Source of the DNA: Penicillus capitatus | Taxonomy: Eukaryota; Chlorophyta | Assembly: GCA_965649825.1 (NCBI GenBank) | Contig: OZ287696.1 | Span: 868,001 to 932,000 of the forward strand | DNA length: 64,000 nt | Direction: 5' to 3' | In this document: positions 10,749 through 22,641 of the stretch, piece by piece | Layout of the letters: each line of letters begins with the position of its first letter | Position numbering within the stretch: position 1 is the first letter of the stretch | The notes under the pieces: model-generated | What the model was told of the DNA's origin: nothing | Database searches by the model: none | Seen by the model: only the letters and a program-made list of their open reading frames with translations | Made by a program: the position numbers and the translations under genes

Positions 10749-11560
10749 TCAACGTAGAGTGCACACAAACGCCCGATGGCCAAAATCGCGCCAAGAACGC
10801 TGTGCGAAGGCCATGCTTCTGGGAGATACCTGCCATCCACTTTGGTTTTGGATCATCCCAACTGGCGATGCGTACTTTCGGCTGTAGATCCATAGAGGAA
10901 ATCCCATGAGGCCACAAATCGTGAAAGCACCCAGCGGTGTCTTGAACCCGTTCCGTAGGACGGCCTAAATGCATGACGTCTGTCTCATGGGATGGCACGA
11001 GTGGACTCCACCTGGACAAAGGATGGCGATTGAGCATAGTACGTCGTCTTCCACTCCGACCCACCTCGCTACCAAAAAGAATGAGTCTTATTGAAGTTGT
11101 GTCTATCACGTTGCCTACGCTGTGAATGCAGACAAAGACGAGCATCTCCATGAGGATGGGCATTGCAGAATAGGGTGCATCTAGACTACTGACCCACAGC
11201 ACTCCACGTGCAGCATTGTCAATCAACACATCGAGAAACGCCCCGAAACCTGAAGTCTATGACAGACAAACACAAAACGGCCATGTGCATTGCACGCTAT
11301 ATTCCAAGGCAGCACCTGGTTGAGAGCACGTGCTAATGCTCCATCAACATAATCGAGTGAAAACTGAACCACACTGAACCACAAGACGGCGGCGTAATGG
11401 TGTCTTATCTGACAGAAACACGTGTAGAGCAATAACACGATGCGTCCATAGCCGACGAGGTTCGGGACAAACCACACAACCTAGAAACATGGGATATGGG
11501 TTGCTGTGATGCAGCGCCGTCGTTGATGATCACTTTGTGTTGTGTCCCGGTATCGTTCAT
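10749..11560 (-). CDS. PIS1: phosphatidylinositol synthase (CDP-alcohol phosphatidyltransferase)
   Basis: Transfers phosphatidyl from CDP-diacylglycerol to myo-inositol in ER-type membranes. Spliced length 200 aa, typical of the family. Exon 1 is MNDTGTQHK; introns 11481-11533, 11257-11315, 11069-11118 and 10965-11011 give a continuous frame. VPNLVGYGR starts the first membrane helix; the catalytic motif DG-x2-AR-x8-G-x3-D-x3-D is complete across an intron (DYVDGALARALNQ, then TSGFGAFLDVLID). Late sequence NGFKTPLGAFTICGLMGFPLW resembles the C-terminal helices of PI synthases. Other CDP-alcohol transferases are possible, but PNLVGY and the FKTPLG region fit PI synthase best. It is divergent from the BAR-like gene, start codons 86 bp apart. 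Confidence 0.8.
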
Positions 11561-11646
11561 TTTCCGTCTTGTCACTCCAATTGCATCCGAGTCCCTATAC
11601 GCTCATCGTGTCCAGTGTCTAAACAGAAGCATTTGTCAGTATCGCG

Positions 11647-12696
11647 ATGGGCAAGAGATGGCGTCGGTTTAGTGAACGCGTCATCAAGGCCCTGGTATTG
11701 CTGCCTCCATCGTAAGGGATATATCTGTAGGTCCGCCAACGCGTAGTTGCTCCACATTTTCAACCAGCATCGACGGAGCGTAACCAGATGATGTTTCGTG
11801 AAGCCACGACGTATTTCTATCATTTCAAAGCGGTCATCAAAAGAGTAGCACGTCTCATGAAGGACTATGAAGGTGAGATAGGAGACAGAGAATGGAAGAG
11901 AGGCGGTGCTGTCTGTGTATACAGATATGACAGACACCATCTATAGACTATTGCAATGTCGTGTCCCTCGTATGTACACCGTCGAATCGGATGGAAGCGT
12001 CAATGCCGAAATGAGGGACGGAGATACTTGCCTCGGAACAGGCGTGCAGACAAATCGATTGGCCACATCGACGCAGGCTTTACAGAGACGCATGTCCGAA
12101 GAAGTCATCTCGACGCTGCAACAGTGGTTCAAAAGCTACGAACGATGCAAAGTGGGTCCCAAAGTGGAATGGACGTGAGATGATGATGGATGACAACATC
12201 TCAGGTGTCGCTGAGCGATCTTGAAGAGCTGAAATTTGAATTGGATTCCCGACGCCGCACGGTCATCTCATTGGACGAGAAATGCACTTCACACGAAGGA
12301 AAGCTGAAAGAAGGCGATGCCAGTCAGGAACTGTCTCTCGCCACGACATCGGAAAAGCTGAAACATAAAGAGCGCAAATATGATCTCTGTTTGGCCGAGT
12401 TTCAACACAAAGAGGAAGATCTGAACCAAACTCTGAGGGCACTGCTGTCGGAGGTCCGATCACTGGCAGAGCTCATTGGGCATCTCTATCAGATACTGAG
12501 CGATGCACCGAGCGATGCGCATCGAGCCTTTAAAGAGGGGACGTCGTTAGCAGTCCAGCCACCTGTTCATAGCACACGGCACGAAATAAAGCGAAGCCCC
12601 GAAACGGAGTCCGTTGTGCAAGCGGATCCGTCCAATCCCTTTTTGTCGATGATATCTGATTCGCCGCCATCTGTCCCCCGTGTGACAACCATCTGA
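11647..12696 (+). CDS. BAR-domain-like protein
   Basis: Four exons with introns 11695-11730 (36 bp, the shortest inferred), 11873-11933 and 12152-12204 give 299 codons. The product starts MGKRWRRFSERV and is largely alpha-helical with heptad-like spacing (YFYHFKAVIKRVARLMKDYE; long Glu/Lys helices around residues 120-220) and a Ser/Pro-rich tail ending near NPFLSM. This pattern, with an N-terminal amphipathic basic helix, resembles BAR proteins that bend membranes. There is no SH3 domain. Identification rests on helix pattern rather than diagnostic residues, so another coiled-coil protein is possible. It shares a short divergent promoter with PI synthase. Confidence 0.45.
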
Positions 12697-12800
12697 TGCT
12701 CTGTTGCTCTTTCTCTTATCACAGTTAAGCAGACCTTATGCAGCTCTTCGTATTTTGATTCGATTTCTCACACTCACTGTGCATCCATCACCACTAGTCC

Positions 12801-13230
12801 ATGTACGAGGAGGCCTTTACGAGTATGGCGGAAAAAGATTCTGTTGTGGACCCGTTCGTTATGTAAAGAATGAAAAAGCCTCCATTGAGACGCTCCTCCT
12901 TCACCATACCTAGCCAGATGTACAAACCCCAGATTCCATGCACTCCATACTTTCGGCCGGCAGCCTCCGATATCGATCGATCATATGTCGATACTGCGAG
13001 ACGGGTAGCAGGTTTGGCTCTGGTTGCAGCATCGGCGGCTCGTTTGTTTTGGTATGTCTACGGAATACCCGGCCGTTTGGAGTTAAGAGCGACCGCAGGT
13101 GATTCACACAACGACCGTGCAGAACACGAAAACGCATCCTGGACAGTGTACGTCCCTTTCCGCGTTGCACCTTTCCCTTCAGCACTGACGCGATTCGCAA
13201 CCTTCTGAGCCCGACCCCTTCATTATTCGT
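12801..13230 (+). CDS. small protein, unidentified (possibly Tim17/22/23-like)
   Basis: An ATG at about 12801 (MYEEAFTSMAEKDSVVDPF) can be joined through a 56-bp GT-AG intron to a frame containing RFGSGCSIGGSF, a glycine-rich segment recalling Tim17/22/23 inner-membrane translocase helices, then a possible 47-bp intron. The end is unresolved. An alternative frame in the same place gives a different membrane-like segment (VAGLALVAASAARLFWYV). Both readings are weak and this may be untranslated sequence upstream of the kinase gene. Confidence 0.25.
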
Positions 13231-13351
13231 CTGTCGTTAAGTCGCTCCATTTTGAGCTCTCTGACGGTTTCCTCCAAACCGTCTTTTCATCGAAGCACGC
13301 CCCAAGAGAACACTTGCTCGTGAATCCTGTGACCGTTGCCTTTGCCGACAA

Positions 13352-15918
13352 ATGGCTTTTCTTCTGCCATTTTTTACGGCTCTACTATTGTTGGTTTGCC
13401 AGGACGTCACCTCGGATAGTCACACAACGAGCGTCGTCAGCGACTGCGCCGAACTTCAGGATGCTCTGAACAAGAACCACGTGACAAAAGTCATCGTGCA
13501 CGGCGCCATTCGCTGCACCCGTGACGATTGGCAGGTTCCTGCTATTGTCCGTCGAAGCCTTGAAATCACAGGAGACCCGGCCGAAACGAACACCTCTTGG
13601 GCAGACAGGGGATCCATCGACTGGACAGACACAAGCCATGTCGTCATTGCAGAGCGCGCCTCGCTCTCCATTCACGATTTGGTGATCAAGCAGGACGACT
13701 TGGGGGTTGGCGGAATTAATCTGGCATTCATTCATGCACGAGAAGGGTCAGCCGCTGTCCTGTCTGGCATTGTACTCATGGTCGAACGCTGTTCGAAACC
13801 TGTCTGGGAATATGATGAACTGATTGATAAAATTCGTCGTCCGGATTTTCTGGCAGGAGATCAAAGGACGCAGGCACTAGGGAGCACCGTCCTTCTGCTG
13901 CAGGACGTTGCCATCTGGTGGCCATTTCTTGAATCCGTCTGGCAATTGTGTAACTCCGTCATCTTCTGTCTGGATGACTATCGTGGGGAGATCCGTGTCG
14001 AAGACTATTACTTGAGTGGATTGGTCGTCAATAACTGTGCAAAAGTGGTCGAACCGACATCCACCGCTATTGCTTTGCTTAACGCATCGAGTCCTTTTCT
14101 CAACGATCGAGTGCCGGAAGCAACGAATGAAGCGGAAGAAGAGCAGGCGGAGAGAAAAAGTGACACGGTGACCACGATTATCATTGTGGCTGTTGTGACT
14201 GGAGTGATCCTCTGTATCACGATCGCCGTTTCGATCAAGTGCATTCGCTGCGGGGGCCCGCGACCCGATGATCCATCCAATCGTTCGAGAAAGGATCACA
14301 GTTCGATGGGAGACACCTCCCCACGAGGTAATCGCCCCTCTGTCAGCAACACAAAGCGCCTTATGCGCACTGTCATCTAGCCGATGGCACAAGCTCGAGA
14401 TATCTGTCCAACAAGAACGACATGGATTTGGATTTCTTCGAGAGGGGTATCAATGTCCCTCTACAGGATGTCGTTATTGGAAGCCTCTTGGGCCGAGGCG
14501 GATTCGGTAAAGTTTACAAAGGTGACTGAGATTCGTTGCTCCGCAATGCGTGATCTCATTGGAGAGATGCGATTGGATGACAGGGACGTGGAAAGGAACG
14601 GCTGTTGCTATCAAGGTTATTGAACATGGCGAGTGTCTGCTTCAGAACGAGCTCAAGCTTCCCTTCGAAGCGTACCTCAGTCGACATATATCCCATCCGA
14701 ATGTGGTAGGTCTCCCCTCCACCTCTTCTGCTATGATGGCTCGGTGGTCATCCATTTCAGGTACAGACGTTTCTCATATACACGAGACAGAGAGACAGTC
14801 CAAACGGCATCACTGTGGATACACTGGATCTCCATGCAGATTCACCATGTTCTGGAAAAAAGAGTGCTTCTGCACCGTCTTTGGATATTTTCAGTCATAT
14901 GGCATCTCCAGACGTCTCGGGCCGCGATGGAGGAGATATCTTCCAGACGTGGTTGGTTCTGGAGTTCTGCGATCGTGGATCTCTGTCTCGATCGATTCGG
15001 AAAGGAGATCTCTGTCATCGAGACACAGCGGAACCGCTGCTGGATCATATCCTGCTCTCCGCCTTGGACGTTGCAAATGCCATGAACTATTTGCACTCGC
15101 TGGGAATTACCCACGGTGATCTCAAGGCTCAGAATGTCTTGCTGAAGAGTGCCAGCACAGATCGTCGTGGGTTTTTCTGCAAAGTCAGCGATTTTGGATT
15201 GAGTCGGTATATTGGGAACGATGACCATTTACAGACATTTACATACGGCACCATTACGCACATGCCACCAGAACTGCTCAAGAATGGCGTTTTTTCAACG
15301 GCGGTCGATGTATATTCGTTTGGAATTCTGCTCTGGGAGTTGCTGGCAACAACACCTCCGTATCCAGAGAACAATCCTGGACATATTCTGATGACAGTCG
15401 TCCATGAAGGAAGACGACCACAAATCACAGATCGATACCCTCAGATGTATGCAGATTTGATTAAGGATTGCTGGAAGCAAGATGCTGCAGAACGACCGAA
15501 GTTCGTACAGATCGTGCGTCGGTTGAAAGGAATGTTGGCAGACTTGGAGATCGGCAACAGTTGCCTCAGAAACGTTAATGACTCGGCCACCTCACAAGAG
15601 GCAATTGCTCGAGATAGACTAGTGGAGGAAGAAGAACCTTCTAGGGCGACAACAACAGCAGAAGACTTATCGCCGACGATCCCGGACACCACCCCATCAG
15701 CACTACCATCGTATCGAAATCTGCCGCCCAATGCGATGATCGTCACCGATCCCACGTCATGCCGTATAAGAGAAGCGCAGCGAGAGCGAAACGGCGGCTT
15801 ATCGATTGAGCTTCCACGTTCAAGACGGCAGTGTTCTTTGGGATCCGCAGCAACAGCACTTGCCACCAGTCCAGAATCCGTAGTGCATTCCTTTGCTGAT
15901 ACACATCAGGTTACCTAG
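13352..15918 (+). CDS. receptor-like protein kinase, TKL family
   Basis: Signal peptide (MAFLLPFFTALLLLVC), an ectodomain of about 250 residues with beta-helix-like repeats and scattered cysteines, one membrane helix (TIIIVAVVTGVILCITIAV, about residue 272-292), a basic cytoplasmic linker, then a kinase domain. Introns 14328-14380, 14522-14583 and 14706-14760 give 798 aa. Kinase motifs: LGRGGFGKVYKG, VAIKV with the catalytic Lys, HGDLKAQNVLL, SDFGLSR, a MPPELL version of APE, and DVYSFGILLWELL. The catalytic loop has HGD instead of HRD, so it is a non-RD kinase. HGDLKAQN and GTITHMPPEL are typical of green-algal receptor-like TKL kinases. About 50 extra residues interrupt the lobe near HISHPNVV. 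The tail is Ser/Thr/Pro-rich. Ligand unknown. Confidence 0.85.
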
Positions 15919-16246
15919 TTTGATGATGAACCGCATTTATTCACCGAGATTTTAATTTCTTTGCGTGCATTTGCAGATCTCTGACTGTTATCAAGTTTGT
16001 ACCGGCTCTGACTGAGTGTTTTTCTTGTCTTTTTGTTCTATGCCTTGCCAGTGCCACCGAATGGATCTGGATGTGTGTTTTTTGGTCTATGGTTCAAGTG
16101 GTAGGTGTATTATTAACGGTATGAACATCGGTCAGCATTCACTCCGTTAATAATAGAAGGGCACAATTCACCGTCATCCTGTTCTGCTCATAAATGGCAG
16201 ATTGCGTCGGGGAACAGATTCTATACGTTAGGCCGATTCCATTCCC
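15919..16246. other. convergent 3' flanks with a 12-bp inverted repeat
   Basis: The region separates the 3' ends of the kinase (plus) and phosphomannomutase (minus). It is T-rich at its left side and holds a perfect inverted repeat TATTATTAACGG / CCGTTAATAATA at 16108-16119 and 16144-16155, loop 24 nt. The position suits 3'-end formation on both strands, but no test of that is possible here. Confidence 0.6.
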
Positions 16247-16975
16247 TTAACTAAGAAATAAAGCACGACATTGCCGCATCGTTTCAGCTGGATCTTTGAC
16301 ATAGTGCCCGATCGTACGTTCTGATGTGAAAATCTCATAGTCGTTTCCTCCTTCGTATGTCTTATCGCCGAAGAAATGCACTTCCTCAAACTCCTCAAGG
16401 AAACGGAGACAGTAGGTCTTGTCCCAACCGATAGGGAACACATCGAAACTGATCTGCCCCCCAATCGAAAATTTCAGCCCATCATCTGCAAACTCCTTCT
16501 CCAGTACCGTCACCATCTTCTTGCGAATCTTTGCCTCTCGATCGTAGGCCTCGAAGGCATCGCGCTCTTCCTGACTGCAATTCCGTCCAATGGGCGAGAC
16601 ATTCAACATACCGTTACGAAACTCAATGAATGTCCCGCGCTTGACAGGGATATCCAATTCCGATAGGTACTTCAGGATGTAGTTGATGAAGGACTTGAGT
16701 TTTGCCTCGCCTAGATGGGCCTTGAGGCTCTGCGTGGCGATGAGCTCACCTCCCTTGTAGGCAACAAGGCCATTCTCTGCAAAGAGATAGTCATACTGTT
16801 TCTCGGCCGACGATCCGAGCTGTTCACGGATCTTGGACAGATCTGAACCGCCCACGATTCCAATGGGCACGATGGACCGAAGGGTCTGGAGAAACTCAAG
16901 CATCTCGCCATCGGCCTTCTGACGTGGTAAGGTGAGTGTCCCGTCCACATCGAACAACGCAATCCGCTTTGCCAT
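16247..16975 (-). CDS. PMM: phosphomannomutase (eukaryotic PMM, HAD superfamily)
   Basis: Interconverts mannose-6-phosphate and mannose-1-phosphate, feeding GDP-mannose for glycosylation and, in plants and algae, ascorbate. It is an intron-less 242-aa frame, the usual PMM length. The catalytic HAD motif FDVDGTLT lies at residues 6-13; [40 protein letters not shown] and HFFGDKT are all present. An in-frame ATG four codons upstream (16985-16987) is possible, but [12 protein letters not shown] matches the family start better. The whole protein aligns without gaps of note to human PMM2-type sequences from memory. Confidence 0.95.
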   Translation of the reverse strand: MAKRIALFDVDGTLTLPRQKADGEMLEFLQTLRSIVPIGIVGGSDLSKIREQLGSSAEKQYDYLFAENGLVAYKGGELIATQSLKAHLGEAKLKSFINYILKYLSELDIPVKRGTFIEFRNGMLNVSPIGRNCSQEERDAFEAYDREAKIRKKMVTVLEKEFADDGLKFSIGGQISFDVFPIGWDKTYCLRFLEEFEEVHFFGDKTYEGGNDYEIFTSERTIGHYVKDPAETMRQCRALFLS

Positions 16976-17055
16976 TCGACCCACCACCGATGCCGAAAGA
17001 AAACGAACGAACGAACACGCAGGCGCGAACGGGGATCAACACACACAGAGGGATA

Positions 17056-18604
17056 TTAAACGGACGGTGGTGGTGGTGACTGTCGTTGATGAGATGGCAT
17101 ATCAGACGACGTCTCTTCCTGTGGCTCTACAACCGCTGTCAATTCAGTTTCTTTCCCATCTGGCGGAAACGGAACAGAATCAGAACTGGCCAAGAGATTC
17201 GCACGGTCATGGCAACGTGTCGTCTCTTCTCCTATCTTCACAAAGGTACGAGTTCGGACTGTCTTTCTAAGGCACAAAGGGATGCCGATTGTGAAGTATG
17301 GGACGACGGAGATCGTTACTTGTTGGGTTTCTCTGTCGTATCGTCACTGTAGAGGACATAATCGTGATACTGAGGAGCAAATTGATGGACGGTGTCAGAG
17401 ACCACGTCTCGAATACTGATGGCATGACGCACATTACCGGCGCCAAGATTCGCCTCCATGCCCGATAGCTTGTACTCGTGGTAGGGGAAAGCGTAGAGCA
17501 GCAGAATAGCAGCGAAGAGCATTTCCAAACAGATCAGGAAATTCTGCAGATCCTTTGCAGCTTCGGCTGAATCCAGATAACCCGATGAAGCCATCAAAGA
17601 AATCACAAGGCCCTAGGATCACCCAACGATCACACTTATGCATCAACTTCGACAAAGTGTGACACATCATTACCTGCCAGAAGGTCAGGAAAACCACGGC
17701 CTTGATGAGGACAAATTTCAGAAGGGGTTTGAAGGGTGCAAGCAGTGGCTCGGTTCCTTGATAGAAAACCATCAGAGCATACAGCGCCAGTGTATAGCAG
17801 ATGTTGTACAGCACTTGCACCCACAGATACCTGATCACACATCTGTCACATCAACGCGACATTGAGATACCATACCCGTTGCCGACTCCCCAGTCGCCTT
17901 CTTCATAACGGCGTTCGTTGTTTCCATCTCTTATGTTGTAGAGAACCAACGTTACGAGTGCCAGAATGGGTTTGACTAGAATAAACTGCAGGACCTAATG
18001 TTGCAATGCGTGCGTGTGTGCCTTGTTCACAGTAAAGCACAACATACTCCTTGTTTGCAGCGTCGCAAAAACTGTCCATCGATCGGAGCTCGTGGTAAAC
18101 AGCAGGTGCAGCATAACCAACTGGTCTCCAGCGCTCGGCCTTCACATTTAACTACCACTTCGCCTGGACCTCCCACATATGCTAAACATAGCGCCAGGAA
18201 ATTATACAATATCCACGCTTCATACCTAAAAAACGCCACTCAAGCCTGTCCACTTGGACGGAAAGAGATACAAATCGCGAAATGTATCAAAGTAGATGTG
18301 CTGGTGGTGAAAGACAAGAGAGAGGAACGAAGCTATCGCGTACAGAGGCACCATAAAGATAATCCGAACTATAAATCGCTACACTCCACGCCATCCTGTC
18401 GGTGTCCTGTCAGCCGAACAATAGATTACTTGAAAGACAGGCTCGGTATAGAATTTCAAGTGCATGATAATCTGTGGAACACGACAGAAGGTCAAATGGG
18501 CGCGATAGACGCAGATAGAGACACACCTGATTGAGAGAAATCCCGACAGAGACGCAAGAGAAGAGTGCGGCGATGACTTTCGCTGCAACGCTGTCGCTTA
18601 ACAT
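17056..18604 (-). CDS. TMEM184 / organic solute transporter alpha-like membrane protein
   Basis: Multi-pass membrane protein of the TMEM184 (DUF300) family, some members of which act in the secretory/vacuolar system. Seven introns (18472-18526, 18379-18429, 18226-18271, 17995-18047, 17831-17875, 17613-17673, 17267-17319) give a 394-codon frame. Diagnostic stretches are RFIVRIIFMVPLYAIASFLS, YEAWILYNFLALCLAYVGG, FLRRCKQGVLQFILVKP, KFVLIKAVVFLTFWQGLVIS and DLQNFLICLEMLFAA followed by AFPYHEY. The C-terminus is Pro/Ser-rich and probably cytosolic. The first two exons and upstream DNA are duplicated at 5.4-5.6 kb. All splice joins are supported by family conservation. Confidence 0.9.
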
Positions 18605-20500
18605 GGTTGCGTAACGCACGTGCTGGGTTGAAAATTGATTAACAATGGATGATGCGTCCGAACAAATGTCACATCGAAAGCAAACATGTTTGACACACAG
18701 ACATCAGCAAAATCTCGCACATCACATCACAATCAGGAAACAGAAGAGGGCGTTCATTGGATCCTCTGTGGCAGGCAATTCTGTCGAACTCGATTCTGTA
18801 GGAGGAATGAGAAAGGGAGTGTGGCGTTCAATTCTCGGAGATGCAGAACACCAGCGGCTTCGTCTGGAGGTTGCTGAGGGACGCTTGGCTGGGCGATTTG
18901 AGCAGGATTGTCGACGGAGGTCTTGGTTCGTTTCTTCCAGGATGGCGAGATGGGGAGGACGACTCGGGGAGGCAGGTTGTTTTCAGGCTTGGATGGTTAT
19001 GCCATGTGCAGGACTGCGTCGATCTGCATCGAGGCAGATCGACGGCAGACTCATGCACATGGCAGTAGCTAGGTCTGCTGTAGCTATGGCCTCCATGTGC
19101 AGGACTGCGTCGATCTGCATCGAGGCAGATCGACAGCAGACTCGTGCACATGGAGTAGCTACGTACAAGGTCTCCGCCGATCTGCATCGAGGCAGATCGG
19201 CGGCAGACTCATGTACATGCCCCTTTTTTCCATGGGCTGCTGTCTGCATGCTTCACGTGCGTCTCCTCCTTCGATCTCCTCGGCCACTCCAGATCCGTCT
19301 TGCGTCTTACGCTCGACTCGCTCTCCTCTCTGGAGACTGCATCCTCCGTCCTGCGCGCAGAGTGAGGAGAGGGATCCCTGGCAAAAAGGATGGGCACCTC
19401 TTGGCAAACGTCTTCGGTCTCTTCTGTTTCGGCTTCCTGGCCGCGCGAGGTATGACTCTGCTGCGTCTTCTTCTTTTCTTGATCTCCTTCGGCTATCTAG
19501 CAGCCGGCAAGCAGGACTCCATCAGCTGACGGAGCTGCGAGAAAACGAACTCTAGTCGCATCCAGTACTCTTCGCACCACTCCGCCGTGTCAAGGGCGCA
19601 TCGAACGTGCCGCCGGTGGGTCGGATTCGTTCCGTCGACTGCTTCGGGTTCCTCGATGACTCCTAGAAACGCAGTTCTGTAGACTGTCCTTCGTCTACGG
19701 AGGCACAGAGAGAACCTGTTTGTGTGCGATGAACCTCGAGGATTCCAGCAGCCGGCAGAGGAGGTCCAGCAGATCCGCCAGCCGGTTGCGGGACAGCCGA
19801 TCGACGAGGAGCTCGAGCTCCTCCGGCAGCACCTGGTCCATGCGCCGATCGCGACGGGCGATGGACTCGATCGCGTCCGGCTCCTTGCTCGTCACCACCA
19901 CTTGGAGGTAGAGGTCGACCGGGAAGGAGTCCCAGAGCTGCCAAGGGGTGAAGGGTGGTCCCACCGCGAGCAGTGGACGTGCTCCGTCGACCCCTCCTCC
20001 AAAAGACGCCTCTTCTCTCTTGGCGACGGTTGCCCATCTGGCGAAGAGGTCGGTCTTGAACTCGGCCGAGACGAAGTCACTGAAGCCGCTGGCCCTCGAA
20101 CTTCTTCCAGGGACGCTGGGGACGCACAACTCGGCGGCGCAGGTGCTTCCCTCTGCCGAAAAGCCGCCGGCCTTCGAGTTGCTACAAGACACACACAACT
20201 GAAACCAATCCAGACGATCATGTATGCACGTACCTTGGTGACGCCGACCGGGAAGGAGTCCCAGAGCTGCCGAGGGGCGAAGGCGTAGTCCGCAGCGAGT
20301 AGTGGCGCATAGTTCGGAAAAACGGAAATGCGAAAACTGGTATGGCGTCGCGCGTTTTGTAGTCGAAGATGTGACAGCTGCAACAAATTCGACCGCGGGT
20401 TGCCAATCAGAATGCGCGATTCTCTACACAGCAGTCTGACGTCAGACGAAAACGGGTCGAACGTCACTTCGCTCGGCAGGCAACCTACCACATCGCCAGT
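18389..20500. repeat. duplicated block, copy B
   Basis: About 2.1 kb homologous to copy A (5360-8323). It starts inside TMEM184 intron 2, runs through the gene's 5' end and upstream region, the CACAT repeat (two units), three hairpins, the conserved basic minus-strand frame, one intron-like module (20182-20233) and the shared right end. Because it includes the 5' end of an intact gene, copy B is probably the donor and copy A the derivative. A minus-strand frame at 19695-20198 (167 codons, containing LLVDRLSRNRLADLLDLLCR) is open here and partly readable in copy A. Confidence 0.75.
19003..19216. repeat. three tandem long hairpins in copy B
   Basis: Hairpins at 19003-19061, 19094-19152 and 19163-19216 correspond to those at 5982-6192. 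Relative to copy A, the inner stem is improved in different ways: in the first two, C opposite A becomes T opposite A (GTCGATCTGC/GCAGATCGAC), while in the third, A becomes G to pair C (CCGCCGATCTGC/GCAGATCGGCGG). Stem pairing is thus kept or strengthened by different substitutions. Confidence 0.75.
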
Positions 20501-20794
20501 CGATCACAACGAACGAAAACCGAGATTGACAATATGGAAAGGCAACATTCATCGCCGGCTGAGTGATGTGAAGAAGGCATGGACTACTCCACGTGTCTTG
20601 CATTCGACAGAGATCTCCAGACATGTCGTGGCATAACATCCAGCGTCTGTGATGACTCCGACTTATGTTTGCCATCACCAGAGGTCAGTTGAATGGGAGG
20701 CGGTGAACCACAGGGGTGATGCTGATGATGGCAAGATGATGATGCTATGACGTATTTGAATGTCCGCAGACGCGTTTGTGCATGAATCGAATCT

Positions 20795-22437
20795 ATGGCT
20801 CCTCTTCCAGTTGTGAACTTGTGTGTCCTCCGTTTGCCTCTGAAACGCGCAGACGATGCAACATTTCCTTTCAGCCAGTCAACAATTGACGCCCTTCGAA
20901 TAACGTCGAAAAATAAAGCGGGTCTCGATGCGTTCTTCGCTAATGTGCAGGAGCAACGTGCGCTACTGCTAACGCTGCTTGAAAACGAAGAGTCTGTCGA
21001 AAGCGATGTCGACAACGCCTTGGCCATCTACCTGTCGAGTCTACACTATCTTCTAGCTCCCGACATTCCCTTTCGCAATGCCCTGAGCTTTTACTGGAAG
21101 GACGCTCTCTGTTCTTCGAAAACCGTTGTCGCCAAGACAGTCGAATACGAAATCGTGAACATTCTGCTTGCCACCGCTCTCTGGAAAACGAACCATGGCG
21201 CAGCGAGTATGATTTACTCAGAAACAGGGCTGAGTACCAGTTCAACGGCACATGCCTTCTTGCTATATCGCAAGGCTATTGGCATGGTAGAGTATTGTGA
21301 ACATCTGGTGAAGAATGGCGAACATGAAGGCAGTGTTGCGACGACCGATATGGATCCCACAGTACTGGCGGCTCTCAAGCATCTTCTCTACGCAGAGATT
21401 CAGGGAATTACTGTCTTGAGAGCCATTGACAAGGGAAATGCGCCCACTCTTATTTCGAGTCTGTCTCAGGATGCTCAATGGAAGTACGATCAATGCGTGG
21501 AAGAACTTGGTCGGCTTGATGTGACTGGAAGCTATTTGCATAAAATCTCGGCCTATGCTGGCTACAAGGCTGTATGCTTCAAAAGCTACGCCTACCTCTT
21601 CTTTGCGTGGGCAAAGCTCTCGGGAAGCGCAGGCGGAGCGGCCGTCCGTTTAGCTATGGAGGCGGAGAAGGTTTTTCAACTCTCCGCCGAAATGGGAACG
21701 ACATATGACAGAACGTCACCTCCAACAGATAGTACAGAAAGAGACAACTTTCATGTCGTTTGTGTCACAAAAAGAGTGACCATCACTCATGTGCTCCTTG
21801 TGTTGCAGAGAAGTTTGCAGATGGCAGTGACTAAGGTCAAGAGGCAGTCTGAAAGTGATAACCGTCATGTGTATTATGAAAAGATCCCCAACGATCTGCC
21901 AGAACTACCGCAGCCGAAACAGCTCGTCGGTAGACATGCCACATCTCTTTGGCATCCAGCTCATGGACTGCTGCCGTTGTAGGGAGCATACTTTATGATT
22001 ATCCTCATCCAAATCCTTCTGTCGATGCCGAGATCTTTTCGGGAATCAAAGCGTCCTCCACCGTGGCATCATCACCTGAAACCATCGTCCAAATCGTGCC
22101 AGGCACAGAACATCAGCCTTCTGGAGAGACAAAGACCGACGCATCTCGACAGGACACCGCTCAAGCACAAGACCAATCTTCACGTTGGTGGAGATGGCTG
22201 TTGGTTATCATTGCCACTCCGTTGCTCCTTATGACCACCATTGCAGGAATTTTCGTTTGGATCATTTTGATCCCATTCAAATTCATCTGTTGGCCTGTGG
22301 GCATGTTGGCTCAGTTTCTTTGGAATATTGTAGAGTACCTCATCAAAGCACCTCTTCGGGCGATGCTCTGGGCATCAGGTGCTGAATGGCGGCCAGAACA
22401 ATCTGAGAAGACCCATTCACCTCAGAACGCGCCCTGA
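20795..22437 (+). CDS. BRO1-domain protein with C-terminal membrane segments
   Basis: BRO1 domains are banana-shaped helical modules that bind ESCRT-III in endosomal sorting. The protein (511 codons after removing introns 21755-21808 and 21930-21982) begins MAPLPVVNLCVLRLPLKRA and contains the long helical BRO1 fold with KTVEYEIVNILLATALWKT, CFKSYAYLFFAWAKLSG and the late motif NRHVYYEKIP followed by LPELPQPKQLV, equivalent to the N-x-FIYHE-x-VP signature. Unlike animal BROX, which ends in a CAAX box, the last ~140 residues hold two strongly hydrophobic stretches (WLLVIIATPLLLMTTIAGIF; FICWPVGMLAQFLWNIVEYL). This suggests direct membrane anchoring. Intron 1 is in-frame (54 bp), so retention would add 18 residues. 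Confidence 0.8.
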
Positions 22438-22641
22438 GTGGCAGCAGCCTCAGATCGTGATTTCATTCGTCAAAAGTAGCATCCTTTGCTGTGATTTGAT
22501 TTGCCATTTGGTCCGCGTTTACGTGTTTTTATGTTTCTCGTGCTATTATCTCAAGTAACAATATAAAGGGGCACACATTGAAGTGCATAATCCTGCGTTC
22601 GATGTCAGAGCTGATACATGATGTTTGTTTGATTGATGCGT

